18,733 bases of DNA from Chlamydiota bacterium (GTDB taxonomy: Bacteria > Chlamydiota > Chlamydiia > Chlamydiales > VGMA01): assembly GCA_016866575.1 (NCBI GenBank), contig VGMA01000013.1, positions 1-18,733 on the forward strand, in the 5' to 3' direction. Made by a program: the position numbers and the translations under genes. Below the pieces are notes generated by a model that did not search any database, was not told where the DNA came from, and saw nothing but the letters and a program-made list of their open reading frames with translations. Each line of letters begins with the position of its first letter. Positions within the stretch are counted from its first letter, which is position 1. Shown in pieces: positions 1 to 7,652 of the stretch.

Positions 1-308
1 AGGGTTGACCGATCGTCGTAAAACATAAAGACCATTTCAAAGACAAAGCCATCTTTGGTCTTTAAAAGAAATTTTTCAGAACCATCTTTTGAAATCAAAT
101 GTGCATCGATTTCAGGAAGATCCCAAGTAAAAGATGCTTGTAAACTGTCTCGAATCTCTTTAGGGAGATTAGAAAATTTTTGAGGATCAAGGCATCCTTT
201 GGAAAAAATCCAAGAATAAATTTGATCTGCCACATAAGCGGGAGCATTTTGGGATTTAACCCATTCCTTCCATGTTGTTAATGAAAGACTAAGAGCGTAG
301 TTTGTCAT
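1..308 (-). CDS. rlmN: RlmN, 23S rRNA (adenine-2503-C2)-methyltransferase, N-terminal part (cut by window edge)
   Basis: Reading the minus strand from the ATG at 308-306 gives about 102 codons without a stop, running off the window. The peptide starts MTNYALSLSLTTWKEWVKSQ. It then has a segment matching the RlmN N-terminal helical domain (YVADQIYSWIFSKGC, then NLPKEIRDSL) and the strand pair SKDGSEKFLLKTKDGFVFEM, which precedes the radical-SAM core in this family. The window ends just after a DDRST stretch, before the expected cysteine and CxxxCxxC cluster, so no catalytic residue is visible. RlmN methylates A2503 of 23S rRNA and A37 of some tRNAs in the cytoplasm, using two SAM molecules. 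No good Shine-Dalgarno precedes the ATG. The gene diverges from the amino-acid transporter with only 34 bp between start codons. A Cfr-type paralogue cannot be excluded from the N-terminus alone. Confidence 0.85.
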   Translation of the reverse strand, partial: MTNYALSLSLTTWKEWVKSQNAPAYVADQIYSWIFSKGCLDPQKFSNLPKEIRDSLQASFTWDLPEIDAHLISKDGSEKFLLKTKDGFVFEMVFMFYDDRST

Positions 309-342
309 GGAAACATATTAACAGAAGTGGTATAAACATTTC

Positions 343-1746
343 ATGCATAAAAAAATATCTCTAGCTTCTTTGATCATTTTGATCATCGCTTCGGTCGATA
401 GTATCAGAAATTTACCCTCTACAGCTCTTTTTGGCAGCTCGTTAATTTTCTTTTTTATTTTCGCAGCCTGTATTTTCTTGGTGCCAACAGCGCTTGTAGC
501 GGCAGAGCTTTCTGCAATTTTCCCCGGAAAAGGGGGAATCTATTATTGGGTAAATCGCGCTTTTGGCGGTAAGACAGCGATGCTAGCGATATGGCTTCAA
601 TGGGTAAACACCGTTTGCTGGTATCCCACCATTTTATCATTTCTTGCAGGCAGCATTGCTTATTTGATCAATCCAGAGCTTGCCTCTTCGCCTGTTTATG
701 TCCTTAGTGTCGTTTTGGCCATTTTTTGGTCGATGACCTTTATCAATATGTTTGGGGTGAATGTCTCTTTGAAGGTCAATGAGATCTTCGGCATGATCGG
801 AACGATGTTTCCTATGATTTTGCTCACCGTATTAGGAATCGTTTGGGTGGCAAGCGGACATCCCTTGCAAATCAATTTTAGCGTAAGTGAGATCTTGCCT
901 AGCTGGCAAAACAAAGATACCTGGGTCTCTTTGGTCTCGGTCATGGCTTCTTTTTTAGGAATGGAACTCGCTGGTGTCCACGTCAATGACATTGAAGAAC
1001 CACAAAGAAATTTTCCCAAAGCAGTTTTGATTGCAAGCTCATTTATTTTGTGTTCCATGTTATTTGGATCACTTGCTATCGCTGTGGTGATGCCGGAAGA
1101 AAATATCAATTTGATTGCAGGTGTTCTTCAGGTTTTTTCTTATTTTTTTAAAACATTTCATATGAGCTGGGCGACACCTGTTTTAGCTTTTTTGATTGTA
1201 TTAGGTAGCATGGGCAATATGATTAGCTGGCTTATATCTCCTGCTAAAGGGCTTTTGCATGCCGCGGAATTTGGCTTTTTGCCTCCATTTTTTACTAAAA
1301 AGAACCGCTACGGGGTGGCATCGAATATTTTACTCATGCAAGCAGCTGTTGTTACACTTTTATGCTTTGCACTATTTTTAGTACCGACTATCAATGCCTT
1401 TTACTGGTTTTTGACCGCTTTAAGCACCGCCTTATACATGAAAATGTACATCCTTATGTTCTTATCGGCGCTAAGACTCCACTACCGCTTTATCGATAGG
1501 CCCAAGTCGTTTAAGATTCCAGGAAAAAATATGGGTATGGTTCTTACTGTATGTTTAGGGCTTATTGGAGCTATATTAACCATTGTTGTCGGCTATTTTA
1601 TCCCCAATATGATTGAGGTAGAGTCGAGCTTTCACTATGCAATGATGATTTTGATGGGAAATGTTGTAATGATTTCTCCTGTCTTACTTTTTTATGCGTA
1701 TAGAAAATATCGACACAATCCAAGACAAAAGATTAGCGCCCCTTAA
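343..1746 (+). CDS. APC-superfamily amino-acid transporter (GadC/XasA-like antiporter)
   Basis: A 467-aa integral membrane protein with about 12 hydrophobic segments and no cleavable signal. The N-terminus carries the APC-type first helix (IILIIASVDSIRNLPSTALFG), then AELSAIFPGKGGIYYWVNRAFG, the conserved helix-2/loop signature of amino-acid permeases and antiporters. FLGMELAGVHVNDIEEPQRNFPKA (about residues 203-226) is the helix 6/loop signature of the family. Overall it resembles glutamate/GABA-type antiporters and the chlamydial XasA-like carrier; the substrate cannot be read from sequence. Such carriers let host-dependent bacteria import or exchange amino acids across the inner membrane. 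A TATAAA at 331-336 lies only 6 bp before the ATG, and a weak SD-like AGAAGTGG sits at 323-330, so expression signals are poor. The gene converges on the MFS gene with 30 bp between stops and no clear terminator. Confidence 0.85.
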   Translation: MHKKISLASLIILIIASVDSIRNLPSTALFGSSLIFFFIFAACIFLVPTALVAAELSAIFPGKGGIYYWVNRAFGGKTAMLAIWLQWVNTVCWYPTILSFLAGSIAYLINPELASSPVYVLSVVLAIFWSMTFINMFGVNVSLKVNEIFGMIGTMFPMILLTVLGIVWVASGHPLQINFSVSEILPSWQNKDTWVSLVSVMASFLGMELAGVHVNDIEEPQRNFPKAVLIASSFILCSMLFGSLAIAVVMPEENINLIAGVLQVFSYFFKTFHMSWATPVLAFLIVLGSMGNMISWLISPAKGLLHAAEFGFLPPFFTKKNRYGVASNILLMQAAVVTLLCFALFLVPTINAFYWFLTALSTALYMKMYILMFLSALRLHYRFIDRPKSFKIPGKNMGMVLTVCLGLIGAILTIVVGYFIPNMIEVESSFHYAMMILMGNVVMISPVLLFYAYRKYRHNPRQKISAP

Positions 1747-1776
1747 TCACCAAGGGGTCAAAATCATCAAGTGTTT

Positions 1777-3285
1777 TTACCTTTCTGATATTTCTTCTTT
1801 TTTAAGCACTTTGTCTAAAAAGCCATGTTTTACGATGAGACCTAAAAATAGGGCTACAGTAATCCATCCAATAAAGTAAAGGCAGTCAGCTAAAGCTAGA
1901 GATCTCGACTGAAGATCCAGCGCTTTTTCTAGACCGGCTAGTGCTTGGCCGTCTGAGAGATCAAAGCTTTTAAGTTCTAAAAATTTGGCTTTTGTCAAGG
2001 GGGAGTAAATTGTCATCTGCTCTCCTAGGCGGCTATGATAAAAAACTGCTCTTCTTTGCCACATTGTAGAGTAGAAAGCGACCCCGAAAGTACTTGAAAG
2101 AACCCTTGCGAGCTGAAAGCATAAAACAACAGGTATCCTCTTTTCATCAGGGTGAGAGCGTAAAATGATTGACATCAGTGTTGGTAAAAACATCGCAGAA
2201 CCAAAACCGGCAAGCAATCTAGCAAATGCGATCCTGCCAAAATTGATCTCTACGTTGAATTTTTGCGAGTAAAAACAAGACCAGCCAAGTAAGAATATAC
2301 CCAATAGCAAAATGACCCAGCTGCCTCGATACTCTTTTTTCCATAAAATTTCATTAAAAACAATCGCAGCAGCTACCATCATCAATAGGGAAAAGCTCAC
2401 CCATGCGGGTGTGTAATTTACATCGATACTTAGCCAAAGAGAAAGATTATTCAATAGACCATAGTAAGAGGAAAAAAGAAAAAATGCAGTAGCGATAGCA
2501 AAAGAGAAACTTAGATTTTTGAATAACGTAAAATTGATTAAAGGATTTTTAGAGGATGTGCAGCGATAGATCAGTCCTATCAATGAAGATAGCGATACAA
2601 AAAAACAAATGGTTATGAAATGGGATCTAAACCAGTCAAGCTGTTGCCCTAAAATCAAAAACAAGGCAAAAGGGGCCACAAAAAAAACAAAATAGCCATA
2701 ACCTAAAAAATCAAAACCTGTACAAGGCTCCTTATTTTCAAAATCGGGGAGGTATTTTGCCATATACCCAAAAAGGATCCAAAGTAGTGCTGCGTCGATA
2801 AAAAAGCTGATTTGCCATGAACGCATATAAGCAATCACACCACTAAAAGAGCCGCCGAGCACAGATGCAGTAAGAAATGATAAAATGACCCATTTCAAGA
2901 AAATTTCTCTTTGCTCTTCTGTAGCATTTTCTTTCATAAGGGCCATCGCTAAAATAAAAGGGGGGCCGGCAAAAACCCCTTGAAGAAAGCGTAGAAAAAT
3001 GAAAGAGGGGAAAAAAGTAGCACATCCTACAAGGGATGTGACAAATGCAAAAGAAAAGAGGGTAAATAGAATAGCTTTTCTAAAGCCAACTCTTAAGCGC
3101 ATGTAATTGGCTAAAGGCAAAGTTAAGGCATTTCCGACACCAAAAAAAGACATCGCATAGGGAGCAATAAAGCTGCTTCCTCCTAGATCACCTACAATAT
3201 AAATTGCTGACATGGTCGTGATAGAAAAATTGAATAGCACTCCAAAGATGAATAAAAGTATCAATATAATGATTTTTTTACTCAT
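1777..3285 (-). CDS. emrB: EmrB-like MFS (DHA2, 14-helix) drug efflux transporter
   Basis: A 502-aa multi-helix protein of the length expected for the 14-TM DHA2 family. The N-terminal IVGDLGGSSFIAPYAMSFFG and FLRFLQGVFAGPP correspond to the family's first helices and the RxxQG motif. LGQQLDWFRS matches the EmrB 'GQ.LDWF' loop. A long periplasmic loop near residues 405-455 and a last helix near 475-490 also fit EmrB. Proton-driven export through an EmrA adaptor and an outer-membrane channel is the expected role. The first ATG (3285-3283) lies inside the last codons of the upstream adaptor gene (8-bp overlap) and has no Shine-Dalgarno, pointing to translational coupling. Two signatures are eroded: motif A reads ANYMRLRVGFRK, and motif C lacks the usual Gly-Pro (VLGGSFSGVI). 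Substrate specificity may therefore differ from classical EmrB. It is the last gene of the operon. Confidence 0.85.
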   Translation of the reverse strand: MSKKIIILILLFIFGVLFNFSITTMSAIYIVGDLGGSSFIAPYAMSFFGVGNALTLPLANYMRLRVGFRKAILFTLFSFAFVTSLVGCATFFPSFIFLRFLQGVFAGPPFILAMALMKENATEEQREIFLKWVILSFLTASVLGGSFSGVIAYMRSWQISFFIDAALLWILFGYMAKYLPDFENKEPCTGFDFLGYGYFVFFVAPFALFLILGQQLDWFRSHFITICFFVSLSSLIGLIYRCTSSKNPLINFTLFKNLSFSFAIATAFFLFSSYYGLLNNLSLWLSIDVNYTPAWVSFSLLMMVAAAIVFNEILWKKEYRGSWVILLLGIFLLGWSCFYSQKFNVEINFGRIAFARLLAGFGSAMFLPTLMSIILRSHPDEKRIPVVLCFQLARVLSSTFGVAFYSTMWQRRAVFYHSRLGEQMTIYSPLTKAKFLELKSFDLSDGQALAGLEKALDLQSRSLALADCLYFIGWITVALFLGLIVKHGFLDKVLKKEEISER

Positions 3286-4420
3286 AAAAGGGGACGTCTA
3301 TATATTCAGTTAGCAAAGGATCCATGTTGGCTAAAAAGATTTCGTTAGCTATTTTCCAGCCTTCATCCTCCTCTTTTTTAAAAACAGAGGTAGCATACTG
3401 AGGAGAAGCGGTTTGATGAGAATCTTTGGGCGCTCGTACATCTGTAACAGCAGTCATCGTCAAACCGATTCTAAGAGGATGTTTAACGAGATCTTCTTTA
3501 TCTATCTCTATACGCACAGGAAGACGCTGAACAATTTTGATCCAATTGCCTGAAAGATTTTGCGGAGGAAGTAAAGAAAACGCATTCCCGGCTCCTCCTG
3601 GAAGACCTACTACCTTGCCGTGAAAAAAAATGGTATATCCATAATAGTCAGCAGTAAGAATCGCTTTTTGCCCTATTTGCATGTGCCGCATTTGAGTTTC
3701 TTTATAATTTGCATTCACCCAGATTTGATCAAGAGGTATCACCGCTAAAAGAGGCTCTCCTGCATGAACTTGCATTCCCACTTGCACTTTTCTTTGAGCC
3801 ACTAAGCCATCATTAGGGGCATAAATTTTACATCGATACAAATAGACCCAAGCTGTTACTAGATCATCAAATGCCTTCATGATCATAGGGTGGTTACGAA
3901 TTGAGGTGCCTTGCAAAAAAGCGTATTGTTTTTTGTAGAGATTTTTTGTTTGCTCCAAAGAAAAATAGCTAGAAAGAAGAGCCGCTTGTGCATGTTCATA
4001 GTTTTCTAATGAAACGCCACCGGACTGAATCACAAGATCTCGATGCTGCAAGTCTTGAACTGCTTTAACATACTCTGCTTCTTTCACCTGTATTTCATCT
4101 TCGAGCGCGAAAAGCTCGTGATACATCTGACAAAGCTCTCTTGTAATTTTCCCTAGATTTTCTTTTGCTACACCTAATGCAAGCGATGCATCTGTTTCAT
4201 CGAGCTGGACTAATAGATCTCCTTGTTTAACGGCAAAGGTGTCGTCAAAGTAAATATTCGTTACAATCCCTTCATGCAGCGGAGTCAAAATGATCTGATT
4301 GCCCATCACATAGGCATCATCTGTGAACTTGTGGTGGCGAAAATAGATAAGCCATAAAAAAAGCAAAGCACCAAGCATAGATAGAATGATCACAAAGACA
4401 CGATTAACTCGTTTGATCAT
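3278..4420 (-). CDS. emrA: EmrA-like membrane-fusion (HlyD-family) adaptor protein
   Basis: A 380-aa periplasmic adaptor with one N-terminal anchor (about residues 8-25), then TDDAYVMGNQIILTPLHEGI, the hallmark start of the EmrA biotinyl-lipoyl/barrel region. A helical hairpin (about 75-175), APNDGLVAQRKVQVGMQVHA (second lipoyl half) and IWVNANYKETQM follow. NAFSLLPPQNLSGNWIKIVQ is strongly diagnostic for EmrA rather than generic HlyD. It should link the MFS carrier in the inner membrane to the outer-membrane lipoprotein encoded just upstream. An upstream GTG (4432) would add four residues, but the ATG at 4420-4418 is preferred because GGAGG lies exactly 5 nt before it (4430-4426). This start overlaps the upstream gene by 17 bp, and the stop overlaps the MFS start by 8 bp. 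Confidence 0.9.
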   Translation of the reverse strand: MIKRVNRVFVIILSMLGALLFLWLIYFRHHKFTDDAYVMGNQIILTPLHEGIVTNIYFDDTFAVKQGDLLVQLDETDASLALGVAKENLGKITRELCQMYHELFALEDEIQVKEAEYVKAVQDLQHRDLVIQSGGVSLENYEHAQAALLSSYFSLEQTKNLYKKQYAFLQGTSIRNHPMIMKAFDDLVTAWVYLYRCKIYAPNDGLVAQRKVQVGMQVHAGEPLLAVIPLDQIWVNANYKETQMRHMQIGQKAILTADYYGYTIFFHGKVVGLPGGAGNAFSLLPPQNLSGNWIKIVQRLPVRIEIDKEDLVKHPLRIGLTMTAVTDVRAPKDSHQTASPQYATSVFKKEEDEGWKIANEIFLANMDPLLTEYIDVPFYE

Positions 4421-5819
4421 CGTATCCTCCACCTAAGCTTTTGATGAGCTCCACAACAGAATAATATTGTCCGAAAAGAAGATCGAGGTTTTGCAGCTCT
4501 CTATGGATAAGCGCGATTTCTTCATGATAAAGATCTAAGAGGTTATCTAGACCTGAGTCAACTCTTGCTTTTCTCAAAGAAAGACGCAGTTGTGCATTTT
4601 CTACAATTACTTGCTGACTCATTTTTTGCTCATAAAACGTTTGCAGGCTGACTAATTTGTTAGATACCTCTTTTGCAGCTTCTAATACAAGACGATTGTA
4701 CTCTCTTACAGCTTCTTCAAATTCTGCTTTTTTTTCATCAACACCCGCTCTGATATAGCCCGCTGTAAAAATGGGGAGGTTGAATGCGGGAGTAACAGAA
4801 AAAGTGGTTGCTTGATTCGTAAAAAATTTAGATGGCTGCAACGTTTGCAATCCAAAAAGTGCTTGCAGTGTGACATCTGGAAAAAAATCAGCTACTTTAG
4901 CGCCCACCTCATGCGATAACGACTCCATTCTCCAAACAGCTGCCATCAGATCAGGCCTTTTGGCAACAAGATTCAAAGAGATATTCTCAGGAACAGAAAG
5001 CTTTTTAGGTGCTTTAGATAAAAAAAGAACTTCAATATTCGCATTTGGGCTTTTACCAATCAGTGCATTGATCAAATGTCGATTGATAGCTATTTCATCT
5101 TCTATGCCTAGTACCATTTTTTTTGCATCTTCTCTAGTTTCTATAGAGGAATAGACAGGAAAATTGGAATCAAGCCCACTTACCTTTAAAAGGTCATCGA
5201 GATTCGCAAGCTTTGTTTGTAAAGAAAGAAGTTTTTCATAAAGAGTTTTTTTCTCGAGGTTGATTGCTAAAGAAAAATAGGCTTCTGCTAGAGCTGTTGT
5301 GATGAGAAGTTCCACTTGTTTTTCTTCTGCTTGCTGTGCTTTAACAATGCCAAGTGCTGCTGCAAACATATTTCTATATTTGTTCCAAAAATCAAAAGGG
5401 TAGCTCATCGTCAAAGCAAGATTTAGTAAATTGCCATTGAGTGGAAGAGAGGGATTCAATTCAGCATTTTGGCCTGTTTTGCTTCCTTGAGAAAATTGCT
5501 CGCTAAAACTCAAATTAAACCAAGGAATCAAAATGGAGCGTTTTTGCAAGGCGATTTGCTTTGCTTGCTCTATGCGCTGATATGCTAGTTGGATAGAGGG
5601 GTTGTATACAAGCGCTTCATCTATGAGTTTAGTAAGTTCTTTTGAATCAAATAGTTCCCACCAAGATTCTTTGGGCCAATTTCCATAAACAAAAAAGGTG
5701 TCTTCTTTTACCGCTATAGAGGGGGTTGCGATTTTATTTTCGTAGTTTTTGTATTCAAAATAGGAACAGGAAACAAGAAAAAGCGATGATAGAAAAAAAA
5801 TGTAGTGATTGGGGCGCAT
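4404..5819 (-). CDS. NodT/TolC-family outer-membrane efflux lipoprotein
   Basis: A 471-aa protein with a lipoprotein signal: MRPNHYIFFLSSLFLVSC, lipobox Leu15-Val-Ser-Cys18, so it is probably lipidated and sent to the outer membrane. The mature part has two TolC-like halves. SWWELFDSKELTKLIDEALVY and NPSIQLAYQRIEQAK open the first, and RPDLMAAVWRMESLSHEVGA with FFPDVTLQALFG opens the second, the order seen in OprM/NodT channels. The end (SLGGGY) is also typical of the family. It should form the trimeric exit duct for the adaptor and carrier encoded immediately downstream, and it is the only such channel in the window. The start ATG (5819) lies 10 bp past the upstream DMT gene, with a poor G-rich ribosome site, so coupled translation is likely. 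Confidence 0.9.
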   Translation of the reverse strand: MRPNHYIFFLSSLFLVSCSYFEYKNYENKIATPSIAVKEDTFFVYGNWPKESWWELFDSKELTKLIDEALVYNPSIQLAYQRIEQAKQIALQKRSILIPWFNLSFSEQFSQGSKTGQNAELNPSLPLNGNLLNLALTMSYPFDFWNKYRNMFAAALGIVKAQQAEEKQVELLITTALAEAYFSLAINLEKKTLYEKLLSLQTKLANLDDLLKVSGLDSNFPVYSSIETREDAKKMVLGIEDEIAINRHLINALIGKSPNANIEVLFLSKAPKKLSVPENISLNLVAKRPDLMAAVWRMESLSHEVGAKVADFFPDVTLQALFGLQTLQPSKFFTNQATTFSVTPAFNLPIFTAGYIRAGVDEKKAEFEEAVREYNRLVLEAAKEVSNKLVSLQTFYEQKMSQQVIVENAQLRLSLRKARVDSGLDNLLDLYHEEIALIHRELQNLDLLFGQYYSVVELIKSLGGGYDDQTS

Positions 5820-5829
5820 ACCCCAACTA

Positions 5830-6702
5830 CTAATACATTTTTGAAAATTTTACTAGAAATTTTTTCCAGGGGAGAGCTGCAAAAAATAAAATCAAAAGAC
5901 CGAAGTAATGGATCAAAGAAAAATGGTGATAGATAAAGAAATTGCTATAGATAGTGCCCGCGATGACATCGCCAAGCAAGAACATATTCAAGAATGAGCG
6001 ATCTAGTGTTTTTGAAGCGAGATTCCAAAAATAGCTAGCAAGCCAGCAATATCCGATCCCGCTTAGACAGCTCAGCAAGATAAATAGTTGCCACTCGTTT
6101 GGAGGGTGGGAAATCGGCGTTGCAGCAAGATGGCAAGTCCAGCCGAAGAGGCTGATAAAAAAGCAAAAAATCCCTACTGAAAGAACAAGTGAGGTGGCTT
6201 TTTCTTCTTCATTGAAAGCAATAGACTTTGTGAAATAGATCCAAAAGGCTCCTTGAACCATAATAATAAATGTAGCCATAACGCTATCAGTAAGATCTTG
6301 CCATGCGCCCCATTCAAGGAAAAAGAGGCCGATCAGAAGAGAAGTGGTTCTCATCAAAAGACCAGAAGAAGGAGTCTCTTTACTGATGAAAAAATTGATT
6401 ATAGGAGGGGCAATCAGCAAAACGCTACCATACAAAAACGCTACGGCTTGAGGACTCAATGTTCTAATGTTCAGAATATCAAGAAAATCGTAGAAAAAAT
6501 AGCCAAACAAACTAACCATTAAAACAGTTTTTAGGCTTGGCAATTGCTGGATTTTAGAATTGAATGCTAAAGAAAGGCAGCCAAAAGCAAAATAGCGCCC
6601 AAGAAGGATTTCTTCGGTTGAAAAATTTGGTAGCAAAGAGGGCACAATGTAGTTAGTCCCCCAGAGCATTGATGCTAAAATTGCATAAAACAAACCAATC
6701 AT
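5830..6702 (-). CDS. DMT-superfamily (EamA-like) membrane transporter
   Basis: A 290-aa protein with about ten hydrophobic helices and a short basic C-terminus, the size and layout of EamA/RhaT-type carriers. The opening GLFYAILASMLWGTNYIVPS is typical of helix 1 in this superfamily (small residues, then W-G-x-N/S). FLYGSVLLIAPPIINFF occupies the position of the helix 3-4 region. The substrate is unknown; family members export amino acids, metabolites or toxic compounds. It is the first gene of the minus-strand efflux operon, 10 bp upstream of the outer-membrane lipoprotein, so it is probably co-expressed with the tripartite pump. No functional link between a DMT carrier and EmrAB is established. 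The ATG at 6702-6700 has only a weak ribosome site, and its promoter must lie in or near the 45-bp divergent gap. Confidence 0.8.
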   Translation of the reverse strand: MIGLFYAILASMLWGTNYIVPSLLPNFSTEEILLGRYFAFGCLSLAFNSKIQQLPSLKTVLMVSLFGYFFYDFLDILNIRTLSPQAVAFLYGSVLLIAPPIINFFISKETPSSGLLMRTTSLLIGLFFLEWGAWQDLTDSVMATFIIMVQGAFWIYFTKSIAFNEEEKATSLVLSVGIFCFFISLFGWTCHLAATPISHPPNEWQLFILLSCLSGIGYCWLASYFWNLASKTLDRSFLNMFLLGDVIAGTIYSNFFIYHHFSLIHYFGLLILFFAALPWKKFLVKFSKMY

Positions 6703-6747
6703 GCAATCATTCTTGCTTTTTTAATCTTTTTTGAATAGTAAGAGTTC

Positions 6748-7590
6748 ATGGTGCGTAACAAATTTATCATAGCCGCTTTTTTGGTTCTAGCTGCTGGTGC
6801 AGCTTTAAGCTATATCATCTCGTCAAAAGATGATAAACCATCTAACCTTATTATGTTATACGGAAATGTGGACGTAAGGCAAGTAGATATCAGTTTTCGT
6901 GTGCCTGGCAGGGTGGAAAATCTTCTTTTTCAAGAAGGTGATAAGGTAAAAGCGGGGGATTTGATGGCCTCTTTAGAAAAAAATCCTTATCAAGAAGAGC
7001 TCGATCAAGCATCTGCAAACCTTGAAGCCATTGCTATAGATCTAGAAAATGCCGATATGATCTTCCAAAGAAGACAGGCATTGGTAACAGATTTGGCTGT
7101 TTCTGAAGAAGAGTGTGAAAATGCCTTAACAAGACGCAATCAGCTCATAGCAAATCTTTTTTTCGCTCAAGGGGCAGTTTCGATCGCTAAAGATCAACTA
7201 TCTTATACAGACGTCTATGCACCCTCTGATGGAATTGTTTTAAGCCGTGTTCGAGAAAAAGGGAGCGTTGTCAACCCTACAGAACCGGTGTATACCCTTT
7301 CAGTTAGTGACCCTGTTTGGATTAGAGCCTTTGTGAATGAGCCGGAACTTGGCGATGTTTACTATGGCATGGAGGCAAGAGTTTACACAGATAGAGCTTC
7401 TTCCAAGGTATATAAAGGCAAAGTAGGGTTTATTTCACCCGTTGCTGAATTTACCCCAAAAACAGTCCAAACCACAAGCTTAAGAACAGATTTAGTTTAC
7501 AGATTAAGAGTTTATATTGATGAGCCAGACCAGCATTTAGTGCAAGGAATGCCTGTTACAGTCGAGCTAGTAAAAAATTCTTCTCAATAA
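6748..7590 (+). CDS. ybhG: YbhG-like HlyD-family periplasmic adaptor of an ABC exporter
   Basis: A 280-aa adaptor with a single N-terminal hydrophobic segment (about residues 5-22; anchor or uncleaved signal). YGNVDVRQVDISFRVPGRVE (about 38-57) follows, a signature of YbhG-type adaptors. FQEGDKVKAGDLMASLEKNPY is the first lipoyl half, a short helical hairpin spans about 80-155, and YAPSDGIVLSRVREKGSVVN is the second lipoyl half. A beta-barrel with VWIRAFVNEPELGDV and a membrane-proximal domain complete it. At 280 aa it is somewhat shorter than the EmrA-like adaptor next door, mainly in the hairpin. It should couple the ABC permeases downstream to an outer-membrane channel. It is the first gene of a plus-strand four-gene operon and diverges from the DMT gene with 45 bp between starts. 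Confidence 0.9.
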   Translation: MVRNKFIIAAFLVLAAGAALSYIISSKDDKPSNLIMLYGNVDVRQVDISFRVPGRVENLLFQEGDKVKAGDLMASLEKNPYQEELDQASANLEAIAIDLENADMIFQRRQALVTDLAVSEEECENALTRRNQLIANLFFAQGAVSIAKDQLSYTDVYAPSDGIVLSRVREKGSVVNPTEPVYTLSVSDPVWIRAFVNEPELGDVYYGMEARVYTDRASSKVYKGKVGFISPVAEFTPKTVQTTSLRTDLVYRLRVYIDEPDQHLVQGMPVTVELVKNSSQ

Positions 7591-7652
7591 GGGATAAATC
7601 CTTGAAGAAAAGCTTTACGGTGTCTATGTGCGCGTCTTGAAATGAAGTAAAG

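Noticed and set aside
696..1109. A 137-codon minus-strand open frame inside the APC transporter gene.
   Set aside because: Antisense shadow of a strongly coding membrane-protein frame; its peptide shows no family resemblance.
1747..1776. Terminator between the convergent APC and MFS genes.
   Set aside because: No inverted repeat with a T-run could be found in the 30-bp gap.
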